Shown: positions 46,436-55,247, numbered from the stretch's first letter. The stretch is 64,000 bases of DNA from a virus (IMGVR_UViG_3300021962_000021:1-64000), one strand, 5' to 3'. Notes: a model not told the origin generated them from the letters alone. Program-made: numbers and translations.

Positions 46436-48103
46436 ATGAAAAAATTATTAAGTATTTTAGGGGTATTATTGATGGTATCCCTTTCGTCTTTTGGACAAAT
46501 CATAGTTAATCAATCAATTTCTACTGGACCTTATAAAGTTGGTGATACCATCACAGTAACTTATAATGTAGATAAAGGAACAACTAAACCACGTTATTTT
46601 TGGTTGAGATATCAATATAATAATAAGGCGTTGACTTACCTTTCTACCACATTTTCACAAGGTAATCAATCTCAAACATATTATACAAGTTGGAATAACT
46701 ATAAGTTTACTGCAGCTGCAAACATATCAGATACTTCATTATATGCACAATATAGTGCAACTCCTTGGGGATATGCAGTAAATGCAGATTGGAATGTTGG
46801 CCAATTGGCAATTCAAAGAGCAGACCAAAGTGTGAATGGTGTAATAGCAACCCAAAAATATATTCTTAAAGACCAAAATGTTTATGAAAATTTTCACAAA
46901 TTAGATTTATCATACGCATTAGATAGTGCAACGGGTAATAACATTCCGTTTGTAAAAACAACATCTGGACCATTATCCATTACAGGGGTTACGGGTAATA
47001 CTTCTTTCTTTAAGGTGAGAGTTTTATTTCCAAATGGATATACAATTACAGACCACAATGTTCAATTAATGAGATTGAAAAATGATGGAACCGGTGATAT
47101 TGATTGGTCACAACAACCGATTGCACAAAGAGCATTGGATGCAAGTGGCGAAGCTCTATTCACTTCGGGTATTAAAGTTGGTGATTCGTTGGGTGTATTT
47201 GTATCACCCGCTTCACAAAAGACTTGGATGAATAATGTAATAACCGTATCGGATGCATATAAATCATTTTTGGGTGTTTCTCAAACTGATTTAAGTGGTG
47301 TTCCTACATTTTTCACTCGTCCAAATTTTGAAAAGAAAATAGGTAATATTACAAAAAATGATATGACATTTACCGAAGCAGATGCATACTATTCATTTGC
47401 ATATGTGATGGGGCAAGACGTATCGGCAAATGCATTTGTTCCAACATCAACAGCAACTTCGTGGAGATGGCATAGTGGTTTGTTAAACCAGAGTTGGTTA
47501 GATGGAACTTCTAAATATAGAGTATATGTAACACAACCTGCACAGACTGTAAATGCTGTATTTGCATGGGGTGGTGATTTAGATTGGTCACATTCATCTC
47601 ATCCTGATACGGTAGCAGCTAGAATAGCAAGTGGTATTTACACAAATGCAGCTAATCCTGGATCATCTGATGTTGCTACTATTAAAACTATGGCAATGAC
47701 TTCATATTCTACTAATGTTTATGAAAATAAAACAGCGGAGACTGCAAAATTATCTATCGTTTCTAAATTAGAGGGTGGTAAGGTTGTATTAACCGGTGCA
47801 TTGACAAAAGAAGGATTGGCGGGTTTACAGGTTGTAATGAATTATGATTCTACGAAATTAGAATTAGAAAATGTAATATTTGATGCGGGTTCAACAATTA
47901 CCAACTTCTCAACAAAAGAAAATGGTAGATTGACATTTGGTTCAATTGACCAATTAAAAACGGCTAGAATCAAAACGGGTATACCATATAAATTAGTATT
48001 TGCACCAAAGGGAGAATTAACAAATACGGCTGGTTTATTCTTCTTTGTATTGGCAGATGCAGTAGATGGTGCCGGTAAAAAAGTTGAATTAACCATAGAA
48101 TAA
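46436..48103 (+). CDS. exported protein with C-terminal cohesin-like domain
   Basis: A 555-residue protein with a signal peptide (about 1-20, cleavage near SSFGQ). The N-terminal half has a beta-sandwich-like segment starting YKVGDTITVTYNVDKGTTKPRYFWLRYQY, and the C-terminal 115 residues (SIVSKLEGGKVVLTGAL, then GLAGLQVVMNYDSTKLEL, ending FFFVLADAVDGAGKKVELTIE) follow the cohesin-type jelly-roll pattern. FTEADAYYSFAYVMGQDVSAN resembles part of a dockerin. Phage virion proteins rarely carry signal peptides, so this protein probably goes to the host periplasm or cell surface. Confidence 0.65.
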   Translation: MKKLLSILGVLLMVSLSSFGQIIVNQSISTGPYKVGDTITVTYNVDKGTTKPRYFWLRYQYNNKALTYLSTTFSQGNQSQTYYTSWNNYKFTAAANISDTSLYAQYSATPWGYAVNADWNVGQLAIQRADQSVNGVIATQKYILKDQNVYENFHKLDLSYALDSATGNNIPFVKTTSGPLSITGVTGNTSFFKVRVLFPNGYTITDHNVQLMRLKNDGTGDIDWSQQPIAQRALDASGEALFTSGIKVGDSLGVFVSPASQKTWMNNVITVSDAYKSFLGVSQTDLSGVPTFFTRPNFEKKIGNITKNDMTFTEADAYYSFAYVMGQDVSANAFVPTSTATSWRWHSGLLNQSWLDGTSKYRVYVTQPAQTVNAVFAWGGDLDWSHSSHPDTVAARIASGIYTNAANPGSSDVATIKTMAMTSYSTNVYENKTAETAKLSIVSKLEGGKVVLTGALTKEGLAGLQVVMNYDSTKLELENVIFDAGSTITNFSTKENGRLTFGSIDQLKTARIKTGIPYKLVFAPKGELTNTAGLFFFVLADAVDGAGKKVELTIE

Positions 48104-48104
48104 T

Positions 48105-50396
48105 ATGAAAAGATTATTAGTTACTTTATTACTTTTATTAACATCATTTTTAGGGTTCGGACAGAGTGTATCTGCTCCGGACTCTAAATCATTTTTACCA
48201 TCTACAGCAGGACAGGATGCTAGTGGATTTAGTTTGAGTGGTTTTAGTTCAACAGCAACCCTTTTAGCATCAATCAGTTTAGTAAACCCACCATCGGGTA
48301 CAACCTTTTATCTCAATACAACAGCAGGTTTAACCGCAGCAAGTGGATTCACTTTAGCAGGTAATAAGACTCGTTTAGTGGTAACGGGTACAATGGCTAA
48401 TATCAATACGGCATTAGCATCTCTTAAAGTAAATACTGGTTCGGTAAGAGGTAATGTTGCATTATCCGTAGCAGCAACTGTAAATCCAACCGGATACTAT
48501 TACAATGGTGTAAACGGACATTTTTATAGACCAATATCAACAACTGCAACTTATATAAATGCTAGAACATTAGCATCACAACAAACATTCAAAGGACAAC
48601 AAGGATATTTAGTAACAATAACTTCAGCCGATGAAGATGCTTTCATTTTTAATAATGTACCACAAGGTAATATTTGGTTTGCATTAACAGATGAAGTAAG
48701 TGAAGCAAGATGGACAATTGATGCGGGACCTGAAGCAGGAACTTTAATTAAAATCAATAATGGACAATTAAATGGAAACATACCAGGTCAATACAACAAC
48801 TGGGCACCCGGTGAACCAAACAATAGTGGTAATGAAGATTATGCAGTAACTAAATGGGGTGGTGGTTCTCAATGGAATGATTTACCAAACCATTTTTCAA
48901 ATCCTTATGTAATTGAATTTGGAACTTGGACTAACCCTGATAATGCAACATTTACAGAGTTTTACACCAATTCAGTAACACATACAAACGGAGAAGTTCT
49001 AACCGCAAGATTCAATATTGATTTTGGTAATAATGTAGATGAAACTAAATTTTCAGCAAAAGCAAACACTTTTGTAAATAATGTGTGGGGTGTAACAACA
49101 AACACATCGAGAGTATTAAGTGGGTTGGGTAAAGCAGATTTAACAAATGATTTAGATACGATAAAAGTAAATGGTAATGGTGTTAGAGCAACAACAACGG
49201 GAGGACAAGTAGAATGGTGTGTAGTATATGATTATGAACCATCAAATCAAAGATACCAAATTTTAATAGATAAAAGAGAATTTCCACAAGGCATTTCAGC
49301 AAGTGGTGTTACAACTTTACAATTATTTGATTTGTGGAATGGACCCGTGACGTATCAATGGGATGATGGAACATGGGCTGCTTATTGGATTTATACACCA
49401 ACAGAATTTAATTTTGCAGGTTCATCATTTACATCTAATATAAGACGAGCTGGATTTTTTTGGGGATTAAGTGCAGAATTTACATTTACGCCCATTCAAA
49501 TATACAAACAACATGGAGTAGATTTATCATACATCAACCAAACTGATTTAAATACTTTGTATAATAGTATTGTGACCGTATCAGATGTGTATTTAGCATT
49601 TAAGGAATTGGCTAATGGTGGGATATTTGGAAACGAAACAGGTAATGAATTTGGATATGGTATACAATTTATGAATGCTGATGTAGATGGTAATGGTGTA
49701 TTTAATGAAGCAGATACTTACAAATTATTACAACATTTAACAGGTATACAATCAATAAACGAATATCAAACATTAACATATTTGATGAAGTTATATGGTA
49801 AATCGGAATATGATGGGATTACAAAATCAAATTGGAATACACAATTTAACTCAACGAGGAGTTTATATCCATTCAGTTTAAATACCGGAACACTTAACAA
49901 CACATATAATGTTAGTGTAAGTTGGAAAGGTGATGTAAATCTTTCACATTCGGCAATACCTGTAGTTAATACCACACCTAATTCAATTACAGGTATGAGT
50001 ATTAGAACAATGAGTATTCCTACATCAAATCAAATAAACGCATCAATTATAACCGAAATGGTTGGTGATAGTGTTTATGCATATATCACAATAGACCCAT
50101 TACAACAAGAATTAGTAGGAACACAATTTCAAATAAATTACGATAATACTTTATTGAAATTTGGAAATGTATCCTATAAAACAAAAGGTTCACCAACTAA
50201 CTATGGAACCGATAAATCAACATATGTAAATTTGGGTTCTTTAATTACGGATGGTGGAACTTTGGATAATACTACGGAATATAAAGTATCATTCACAACA
50301 AAATCAAAATTGAATAATGTATTAGGATTAATTTCAATTGGATTTATGGATGCGGTAAATAAAGCAGGAACAACATTAAAAATTAGAATGCAATAA
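48105..50396 (+). CDS. exported C-type lectin protein with dockerin-like and cohesin-like parts
   Basis: A 763-residue protein with a signal peptide (about 1-19). Residues about 125-278 form a C-type lectin domain: GYLVTITSADEDAFIF, then NIWFALTD, then NNWAPGEPNNSGNEDYA and WND, ending YVIEFG. MNADVDGNGVFNEADTYKLL (about 522-541) is a dockerin-like calcium loop with helix. The last 120 residues (ITIDPLQQELVGTQFQINYDN, then LISIGFMDAVNKAGTTLKI) are cohesin-like. It directly follows the 46.4-kb protein and shares its C-terminal type. Carbohydrate binding at the host surface is inferred. Confidence 0.75.
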   Translation: MKRLLVTLLLLLTSFLGFGQSVSAPDSKSFLPSTAGQDASGFSLSGFSSTATLLASISLVNPPSGTTFYLNTTAGLTAASGFTLAGNKTRLVVTGTMANINTALASLKVNTGSVRGNVALSVAATVNPTGYYYNGVNGHFYRPISTTATYINARTLASQQTFKGQQGYLVTITSADEDAFIFNNVPQGNIWFALTDEVSEARWTIDAGPEAGTLIKINNGQLNGNIPGQYNNWAPGEPNNSGNEDYAVTKWGGGSQWNDLPNHFSNPYVIEFGTWTNPDNATFTEFYTNSVTHTNGEVLTARFNIDFGNNVDETKFSAKANTFVNNVWGVTTNTSRVLSGLGKADLTNDLDTIKVNGNGVRATTTGGQVEWCVVYDYEPSNQRYQILIDKREFPQGISASGVTTLQLFDLWNGPVTYQWDDGTWAAYWIYTPTEFNFAGSSFTSNIRRAGFFWGLSAEFTFTPIQIYKQHGVDLSYINQTDLNTLYNSIVTVSDVYLAFKELANGGIFGNETGNEFGYGIQFMNADVDGNGVFNEADTYKLLQHLTGIQSINEYQTLTYLMKLYGKSEYDGITKSNWNTQFNSTRSLYPFSLNTGTLNNTYNVSVSWKGDVNLSHSAIPVVNTTPNSITGMSIRTMSIPTSNQINASIITEMVGDSVYAYITIDPLQQELVGTQFQINYDNTLLKFGNVSYKTKGSPTNYGTDKSTYVNLGSLITDGGTLDNTTEYKVSFTTKSKLNNVLGLISIGFMDAVNKAGTTLKIRMQ

Positions 50397-50740
50397 TGAA
50401 GAAGATATTATTTATATTATTTTTATCGTTGGTAGCTTGTAAAAAGGTAGAAGTTATACCACAACCAGAACCAACACCTATTGATATTTTTTCAGTAAAT
50501 GAAGTAACTCTTACAAACGGACAAGATTTTAATTTTACTTTAAAAAGTGGTGGAGTTCATATAATTACATTATTTGATTCAACCACCCAACAGGTTGTAA
50601 CTAAAGAAAAAATTAACGGAATTGTAGGTAATAACACAAAAAAAATATATACTAAATCATTATCACAAAAAAGTTTATATTTATACATAGTTAATGAGAA
50701 TAACCAAGAAATAGGCAGAACTTTAATTAAAATCCAGTAA
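50396..50740 (+). CDS. lipoprotein with small beta-sandwich
   Basis: A 114-residue protein with a lipoprotein signal: LSLVAC, lipobox Cys at residue 15, followed by KK. The mature part (about 40-114) has the strand pattern of a small T9SS-tail-like or fibronectin-like sandwich ending TLIKIQ. It overlaps the lectin gene stop by one base (TAATG). It is anchored in a membrane of the host, the outer leaflet side being unclear. Confidence 0.7.
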   Translation: MKKILFILFLSLVACKKVEVIPQPEPTPIDIFSVNEVTLTNGQDFNFTLKSGGVHIITLFDSTTQQVVTKEKINGIVGNNTKKIYTKSLSQKSLYLYIVNENNQEIGRTLIKIQ

Positions 50741-50742
50741 CA

Positions 50743-51108
50743 ATGAAAAAACTTTTATTTGTATTATTTACAATTGTAATGGTTGGTTGTACAAAAACAC
50801 CAATAGCACCATTGCCACCACAAGTTGACAATTCTTTAAAAATTGAAAAAGTTGCAGGTATCAAATTGCAATCACCATTTGTGACTTCAGAAGTTGCAAT
50901 GAATGTGAAAGTAGAAACCTCACAAACTGTTACTGTAAAAATCATTGATATTGCAAACAGAGTAGTATCAAAAGAAGAAATGTATTTAAATTCCGGAGAT
51001 AACATCTTAAAAGTATATACCACCGCTTTACCAGCATCGGCATATAGAATAGGATTATATGATAAAAACGGAAATTTATTAGGAATCACAGATTTTAACA
51101 AACTATAA
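50743..51108 (+). CDS. lipoprotein with T9SS-tail-like domain
   Basis: A 121-residue protein with lipobox IVMVGC (Cys 16). The C-terminal half, SQTVTVKIIDIANRVVSKEEMYLNSGDN, then YRIGLYDKNGNLLGITDF, closely resembles the Por secretion-tail sandwich (v-v-vyDl-Grvv..., Yxvrl...G). It is a tandem relative of the preceding lipoprotein. A tail-type domain on a lipoprotein is unusual and suggests mimicry of host surface proteins. Confidence 0.65.
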   Translation: MKKLLFVLFTIVMVGCTKTPIAPLPPQVDNSLKIEKVAGIKLQSPFVTSEVAMNVKVETSQTVTVKIIDIANRVVSKEEMYLNSGDNILKVYTTALPASAYRIGLYDKNGNLLGITDFNKL

Positions 51109-51120
51109 AAACAAAAATTT

Positions 51121-51426
51121 ATGTCAGAAGAACAAAAAGAATCAGGTGGAACTTCATTGAAAAACATTATTTTGGGATTGGTATCGACTATAACTTTAGG
51201 TGTTGGTGGTTGGTTCACAACTAAATTAACAGGTGGAGATGAAAAAGAAGCAGCTCCAGTTCAACAAGCAGCTCCTGTAATTAACATCCAAAACACCAAT
51301 CAACAATCTCAAGCGGCAGGTGGTGGAAAAACTGTAATCGTTAAAGAAAAAACAGTAGAAAAACCGGCAGCTCCAGTTAAGAAGAAAGAAGGTGATGAGT
51401 TCAAAGAGAAACCGGCAGAATGGTAA
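51121..51426 (+). CDS. membrane-anchored low-complexity protein
   Basis: A 101-residue protein with one membrane segment (about 13-32, KNIILGLVSTITLGVGGWF) and an Ala/Pro/Lys/Gln-rich tail that includes NQQSQAAGGGKT. It is likely disordered after the membrane. Unknown function. A tiny membrane gene overlaps its end. Confidence 0.5.
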   Translation: MSEEQKESGGTSLKNIILGLVSTITLGVGGWFTTKLTGGDEKEAAPVQQAAPVINIQNTNQQSQAAGGGKTVIVKEKTVEKPAAPVKKKEGDEFKEKPAEW

Positions 51427-51518
51427 TATGGTATCAAATAGGGACAGTTCTATTTTTTATAGTAGGACTTTCGTTATTAATTAATTGGTCATTTAAAATA
51501 AAGAAAAAAGATGAGTAA
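51420..51518 (+). CDS. 32-residue single-pass membrane peptide
   Basis: MVIWYQIGTVLFFIVGLSLL begins a single hydrophobic helix, followed by NWSFKIKKKDE and a TAA at 51516-51518. It overlaps the previous stop and the next start (ATG at 51511), an arrangement suggesting real translation. Small membrane peptides often sit by lysis genes, and the next gene is holin-like. Confidence 0.45.
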   Translation: MVIWYQIGTVLFFIVGLSLLINWSFKIKKKDE

Positions 51519-52176
51519 TCAACAACCGCCAAGCGGATTTAGGGATTTATTAAACGCAATGATGAAACGTAGATGGTATATTACTGCGTTGGTATTGGGT
51601 GGATTTATGTTTATAATGGCCGGAATGTTCGCCGCTATCGGTATAGGAACAAAAATGGCAGCAGAGTGGAAGGAACTTCTATTATTGTTATTAGGTGCGT
51701 TTATTGGTAGCTATGGTAAAATCATAGATTACTGGTTTAGTGATACCGATAAGGATAAGATGTTAGTTCAGAAAATGGATGAAGAAGATGGTGTTTCGAT
51801 GTCGCATACAAACGATATGAAAGAAACTAATAAACCAGTAACTCCAATCATTCCAGATGCATTTGTAGCAGGAGCAGCTGCAGCAAGAGAATTAGCAGTA
51901 GTAGAAAACAAACAAAATTTTGAATTGGCTAAAATCGAAGCAAGTCAACCAAAACCGGTAGAAACTCCAAAATCACAACCAAGAACAGGTGTTGAAGTTG
52001 ATGAAGATGGTGATGGTGTAATGGATGGTATTGATTTTGATGGTGATGGTAAGATTGATATGTATTTCGCACATAGACAATGTGAACACATTTGGGGTGA
52101 TACTGACCATAATGGTGAAGAAGAATGTCAGAAATGTGGAAAGATAAAAGATGAAGATGCTGAAATGGCAGGATAA
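51511..52176 (+). CDS. two-helix membrane protein with EF-hand-like calcium loops
   Basis: A 221-residue protein. Two membrane segments (about 26-46 and 53-70) precede a charged linker with YWFSDTDKDK. Near the C-terminus VDEDGDGVMDGIDFDGDGKIDM carries two D-D-DG-type calcium-binding loops of the dockerin/thrombospondin-3 class. The last part has HRQCEHIWGDTDHNG and CQKCGK, a possible metal site. The N-terminal half looks like a holin-family membrane protein. Confidence 0.6.
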   Translation: MSNQQPPSGFRDLLNAMMKRRWYITALVLGGFMFIMAGMFAAIGIGTKMAAEWKELLLLLLGAFIGSYGKIIDYWFSDTDKDKMLVQKMDEEDGVSMSHTNDMKETNKPVTPIIPDAFVAGAAAARELAVVENKQNFELAKIEASQPKPVETPKSQPRTGVEVDEDGDGVMDGIDFDGDGKIDMYFAHRQCEHIWGDTDHNGEEECQKCGKIKDEDAEMAG

Positions 52177-52215
52177 AATGGGTTATTTAATTAATAACAA
52201 TTAAAAACAAAAACT

Positions 52216-52488
52216 ATGGGATTTTGGAAAGAATTATTTAAAGACAACAATGATATCAACGAAAAATCAGTAGTTGGTTTCTTATCATTCGCATGTATGG
52301 TAATTGCATTATTCGTAGACTTGGTAACAGGTTGGATGGGTAAAGAATTATTAATTAACGAATATATTTTTAACGGATTTTTAGTAATCACATTGGGTGC
52401 ATTTGGTATCGCATCGGTTGATAAATACATCAACAGAAAAGCGGAGCATGATAAAAACAAACTGGACGCCGGTGTAGAAGAAGGATAA
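52216..52488 (+). CDS. putative holin
   Basis: A 90-residue protein with two strong membrane helices (about 18-38 and 47-67), a charged N-terminus and a hydrophilic C-terminus (RKAEHDKNKLDAGVEEG). It matches the class II holin layout. Its leader (ATTAAAAACAAAAACT) is the A-rich type seen before other well-expressed genes. A terminator follows 18 bases after its stop. The endolysin is 6.7 kb upstream. Confidence 0.6.
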   Translation: MGFWKELFKDNNDINEKSVVGFLSFACMVIALFVDLVTGWMGKELLINEYIFNGFLVITLGAFGIASVDKYINRKAEHDKNKLDAGVEEG

Positions 52489-52506
52489 TAATTTGGTAAT
52501 ATTGAA

Positions 52507-52533
52507 AACCCTCACTTTTAGTGGGGGTTTTTT
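52507..52533 (+). terminator. Rho-independent terminator after the holin-like gene
   Basis: Nine pairs AACCCTCAC / GTGGGGGTT with a TTTTA loop and a run of T. The stem core resembles the 40.8-kb terminator. Confidence 0.88.
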
Positions 52534-52543
52534 ATTTATAGGT

Positions 52544-53239
52544 ATGAAAGATTTATTAACAATTGTAATTCCTTGTAAAAATGAAAAAGATAACATATAT
52601 GAGTGTATTTCATTTATTGCAAAACAAGTGGGAAGCACAGGACTTAAAATTATTATTGCAGATAATTCCGATGAAGGTGATAGTTTAGATTTTTTATATT
52701 ATGTTCAGAGAGATTTTAAATATTCTTTAGATATTCAATTTATACAAGGTGGATTTCCAGCAAAAGCAAGATTGGAAGGTAGTAAATTAGTAGAAACACC
52801 TTATATTCTATTCTTAGATGCAGATATAATGTTACAAGATAAATTTGTATTGGGTGAATGTTTAGCATATAATACAGATTTAGTAACTGTCCCATTTCAA
52901 ACCGAAAAAGGATTCAATTGGATATTCCGATTATTTGATATTCAACAAAGAATGAGTAATTGGTTAGGAACTCCATTTGCTATTGGTGGGTTTCAATTGT
53001 GGAAAACCGAATCATATTGGAAAACTGGAGGATATGATGAAACCCATTTATTTGCAGAAGATTATTGGGTTTCACAAAAAACAGAAGTGATGAAAATACA
53101 CAATACAAAAGGTATTTGGACATCGGCTAGAAGATTTAAAAATAAAGGTTTCTTTTATATGTTTTGGTTGAGTATAAAATGTTATTTTAATAGAAATAAT
53201 TCGGAATTTTTTAAACAACATCACAATTATTGGATATGA
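52544..53239 (+). CDS. GT2-family glycosyltransferase
   Basis: A 231-residue GT-A protein: LTIVIPCKNEKDNIYECI at the start, IIIADNSDEGDS, and ILFLDADIML with the DxD site, then SNWLGTPFAIGGFQLWKTESYWKTGG. A C-terminal FYMFWLSIKCYFNRN stretch is hydrophobic and may attach to the membrane. I start at ATG 52544, just after the terminator, because the longer frame would read through it. Confidence 0.85.
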   Translation: MKDLLTIVIPCKNEKDNIYECISFIAKQVGSTGLKIIIADNSDEGDSLDFLYYVQRDFKYSLDIQFIQGGFPAKARLEGSKLVETPYILFLDADIMLQDKFVLGECLAYNTDLVTVPFQTEKGFNWIFRLFDIQQRMSNWLGTPFAIGGFQLWKTESYWKTGGYDETHLFAEDYWVSQKTEVMKIHNTKGIWTSARRFKNKGFFYMFWLSIKCYFNRNNSEFFKQHHNYWI

Positions 53240-53319
53240 AAAAAAAGATTTATTTTAAAGAAATTTTAATTGGAACAACCATTTTAATGATAATCCTTAT
53301 TAAACTATGCACTCTATAA
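53236..53319 (+). CDS. 27-residue membrane peptide
   Basis: MKKKIYFKEILIGTTILMII followed by LIKLCTL and TAA. It is a basic start and one hydrophobic helix. Its ATG overlaps the previous stop (ATGA) and its end overlaps the next gene by 13 bases, so it is probably translated. No function can be assigned. Confidence 0.4.
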   Translation: MKKKIYFKEILIGTTILMIILIKLCTL

Positions 53320-54038
53320 AATACAAAGCAATTATAGTATCCGACTTACATTTAGGAACAAAAGATAGTAAAGCAGAAGAGTTTATTGAATTTTTAGAAG
53401 AACATCCAACCGAACTATTGGTGTTAAATGGTGATATAATTGATGGTTGGGCAATCAATAGAGGAAGTAAGTGGAAAAAACAACACACAAAAGTAATAGG
53501 TAAATTACTTAAACTTTCAAATAAAACACAAATCATTTGGATAAGAGGAAACCATGACGAATTTATACAAGAATTTATGGGAAACCATTTTGGCGGAATT
53601 GAAATTAGAGAAGATTATATTATCGACTTACCTAATTCTAACAAAAGTTATTATATTTTCCACGGAGATGTTATTGATGTTTTTATAACAAAATATAAAT
53701 GGTTAGCAAAAATAGGTTCAGTAGGATATGATTTTGCACTTTGGTTAAATAGATGGTATAATCGTTATAGAAAATGGAGAAACTTACCATACCAATCAAT
53801 ATCACAAAAAATTAAAAGTGGAGTAAAAGCTGCCACAAATTACATAAACGATTTTGAAACAACTGCTCTATCAATGGCATCTAAAAAAAGATGTGATGGG
53901 GTTATGTGTGGACATATTCATCAACCAGAAGATAGAATGATAAATGGACATCATTATCTTAATTCAGGAGATTGGGTTGAAAATATGACTGCTATTTGTA
54001 TAGATAAAGAGGAAACTCTATATTTATATAAAAAATAG
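53307..54038 (+). CDS. LpxH-like metallophosphoesterase
   Basis: A 243-residue enzyme with the calcineurin-fold metal motifs VSDLHLG, LNGDIIDGW, IRGNHDEF, YIFHGDVID and CGHIHQPE. The order and a basic, Trp-rich insert (NRWYNRYRKWRNLPYQS) match the UDP-2,3-diacylglucosamine diphosphatase (LpxH) family, which makes lipid X for lipid A. A phage copy could alter lipid A or another glycolipid. The motif set is complete. Confidence 0.82.
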   Translation: MHSIKYKAIIVSDLHLGTKDSKAEEFIEFLEEHPTELLVLNGDIIDGWAINRGSKWKKQHTKVIGKLLKLSNKTQIIWIRGNHDEFIQEFMGNHFGGIEIREDYIIDLPNSNKSYYIFHGDVIDVFITKYKWLAKIGSVGYDFALWLNRWYNRYRKWRNLPYQSISQKIKSGVKAATNYINDFETTALSMASKKRCDGVMCGHIHQPEDRMINGHHYLNSGDWVENMTAICIDKEETLYLYKK

Positions 54039-54043
54039 TATGT

Positions 54044-54763
54044 ATGAAAAAATTATTCGTATTATTCGTTGGCTTTTTGTTAAGCAATGTTGTAGTTGCC
54101 CAAACTGTGGGAAGCACAAAAACTGAACAATATAAAGCATCATTTGAAACCGCAATTGATATTTCTAACTTTTTAGATTATGATGGACCACAAATTCCAA
54201 TCCAAATCTTAAAGTGTGGTATTTCCGATGAGATGTATGAAATGTATCCTGAACTAAAAGAGAAAAGAGTAGGATTGGGTGTAGCAAATATTTCAATGGA
54301 ATATTTGGAAAACCTTAATCGTTTCAAATTTACCGAAGATAAAACTGAAATTAAAAACAGAATGGTGCAACAATTCAAAGCATCAAACGCTGGTATTTCT
54401 GAAAACAAAATTGAAGGTAGAGGTAAAATCAATTTAGCAAAATACTTCGTAACAATCGAATGTTATGATTATTCGGTATCAGAAGATGAGACAGTGAATT
54501 TAAAAGATGGTGTTAAAAACCTAATGGTGACTCGTATCGGTTTACAGGTTAGATTTACCGATGCAGAAACAGGTGTAGTATTCGGAGCAAGTGGTTTGGG
54601 TGAGGCCAAAACTACAAGAGAATTAACTTTATTATCAGATGCAACCATTGATCCTGTTAAGTTTAACCAATCTACTATTTCTATCGCAACAAAGAAAGCA
54701 TTGGATATTGCTTGTGCTAGAATTTTAGATAGAATGATTAAAAAACAAATCTTTACTAAATAA
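54044..54763 (+). CDS. CsgG-like secretion protein
   Basis: A 239-residue exported protein (signal peptide about 1-19, VVVAQ). KRVGLGVANISMEYLENLNRF, LAKYFVTIECYDYSVSED, and TRIGLQVRFTDAETGVVFGASG, then IATKKALDIACARILDRM, follow the CsgG fold (the outer-membrane pore of curli export). CsgG is usually a lipoprotein; here no lipobox is present, so a soluble periplasmic or alternative role is possible. It begins the second half of the surface module. Confidence 0.65.
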   Translation: MKKLFVLFVGFLLSNVVVAQTVGSTKTEQYKASFETAIDISNFLDYDGPQIPIQILKCGISDEMYEMYPELKEKRVGLGVANISMEYLENLNRFKFTEDKTEIKNRMVQQFKASNAGISENKIEGRGKINLAKYFVTIECYDYSVSEDETVNLKDGVKNLMVTRIGLQVRFTDAETGVVFGASGLGEAKTTRELTLLSDATIDPVKFNQSTISIATKKALDIACARILDRMIKKQIFTK

Positions 54764-54966
54764 TGATAAGATTAAGTAATTTAATTAAAGAAACAAGTGC
54801 AGACCATTCTAACGATAGGGATATGGTGGTAGGAGTTACGGAAATAATTAAAATGGTAAAAGATTTAGACAATAGAAAAGATATAGCAGTTTCAATGATG
54901 GCAAAATTCAGAAATGAAGATGTTATATTTGATAAAGATGAATTTTTAAAAATGTGTCAAATATGA
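54763..54966 (+). CDS. small protein with capsid-tag-like N-terminus
   Basis: A 67-residue protein. The start MIRLSNLIKETS resembles the start of the 43.6-kb protein (MIKLRDLLKEEV). The rest is helical and acidic with DRDMVVGVTEIIKMVKDLDNRKDIA. It overlaps its neighbours by one base upstream (TAATG) and ATGA downstream. It is neither exported nor lipid-anchored, unlike its neighbours. Confidence 0.5.
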   Translation: MIRLSNLIKETSADHSNDRDMVVGVTEIIKMVKDLDNRKDIAVSMMAKFRNEDVIFDKDEFLKMCQI

Positions 54967-55247
54967 AAAACTTACTATTAGCAGCAATATTGTTATTAGG
55001 AATAGCAAGTTGCACTCCGGTTAAATATGTAATGATTGACCCTAAAGATTCTACAAAATTGGTAGAGGTTAGAAAGAGAATTGTATATGATGATTATTAT
55101 ATGCAATCTCCATTGTTTTATAATTATTGGATAACACCACATTATAGAACACCTATTATTATACAACAACCAATTAGAGTTCCTCAACCACCGGTTAGAT
55201 ATAAACAATCAGCACCTATAAGAAAATTTGAACCACGTAAAAGATAA
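54963..55247 (+). CDS. small lipoprotein
   Basis: A 94-residue protein with a lipobox LGIASC (Cys 17) after a hydrophobic start. The mature part is short, basic and Pro/Tyr-rich: YYMQSPLFYNYW, PQPPVRYKQSAPIRKFEPRKR. It may anchor a partner at the outer membrane. I use ATG 54963 because it overlaps the previous stop and leaves a standard lipoprotein signal. Confidence 0.65.
   Translation: MKNLLLAAILLLGIASCTPVKYVMIDPKDSTKLVEVRKRIVYDDYYMQSPLFYNYWITPHYRTPIIIQQPIRVPQPPVRYKQSAPIRKFEPRKR

Noticed and set aside
48480-48935. C-type lectin domain as target of a diversity-generating retroelement
   Set aside because: No reverse transcriptase or template repeat is visible, and the lectin domain is not at the C-terminus as in typical targets.
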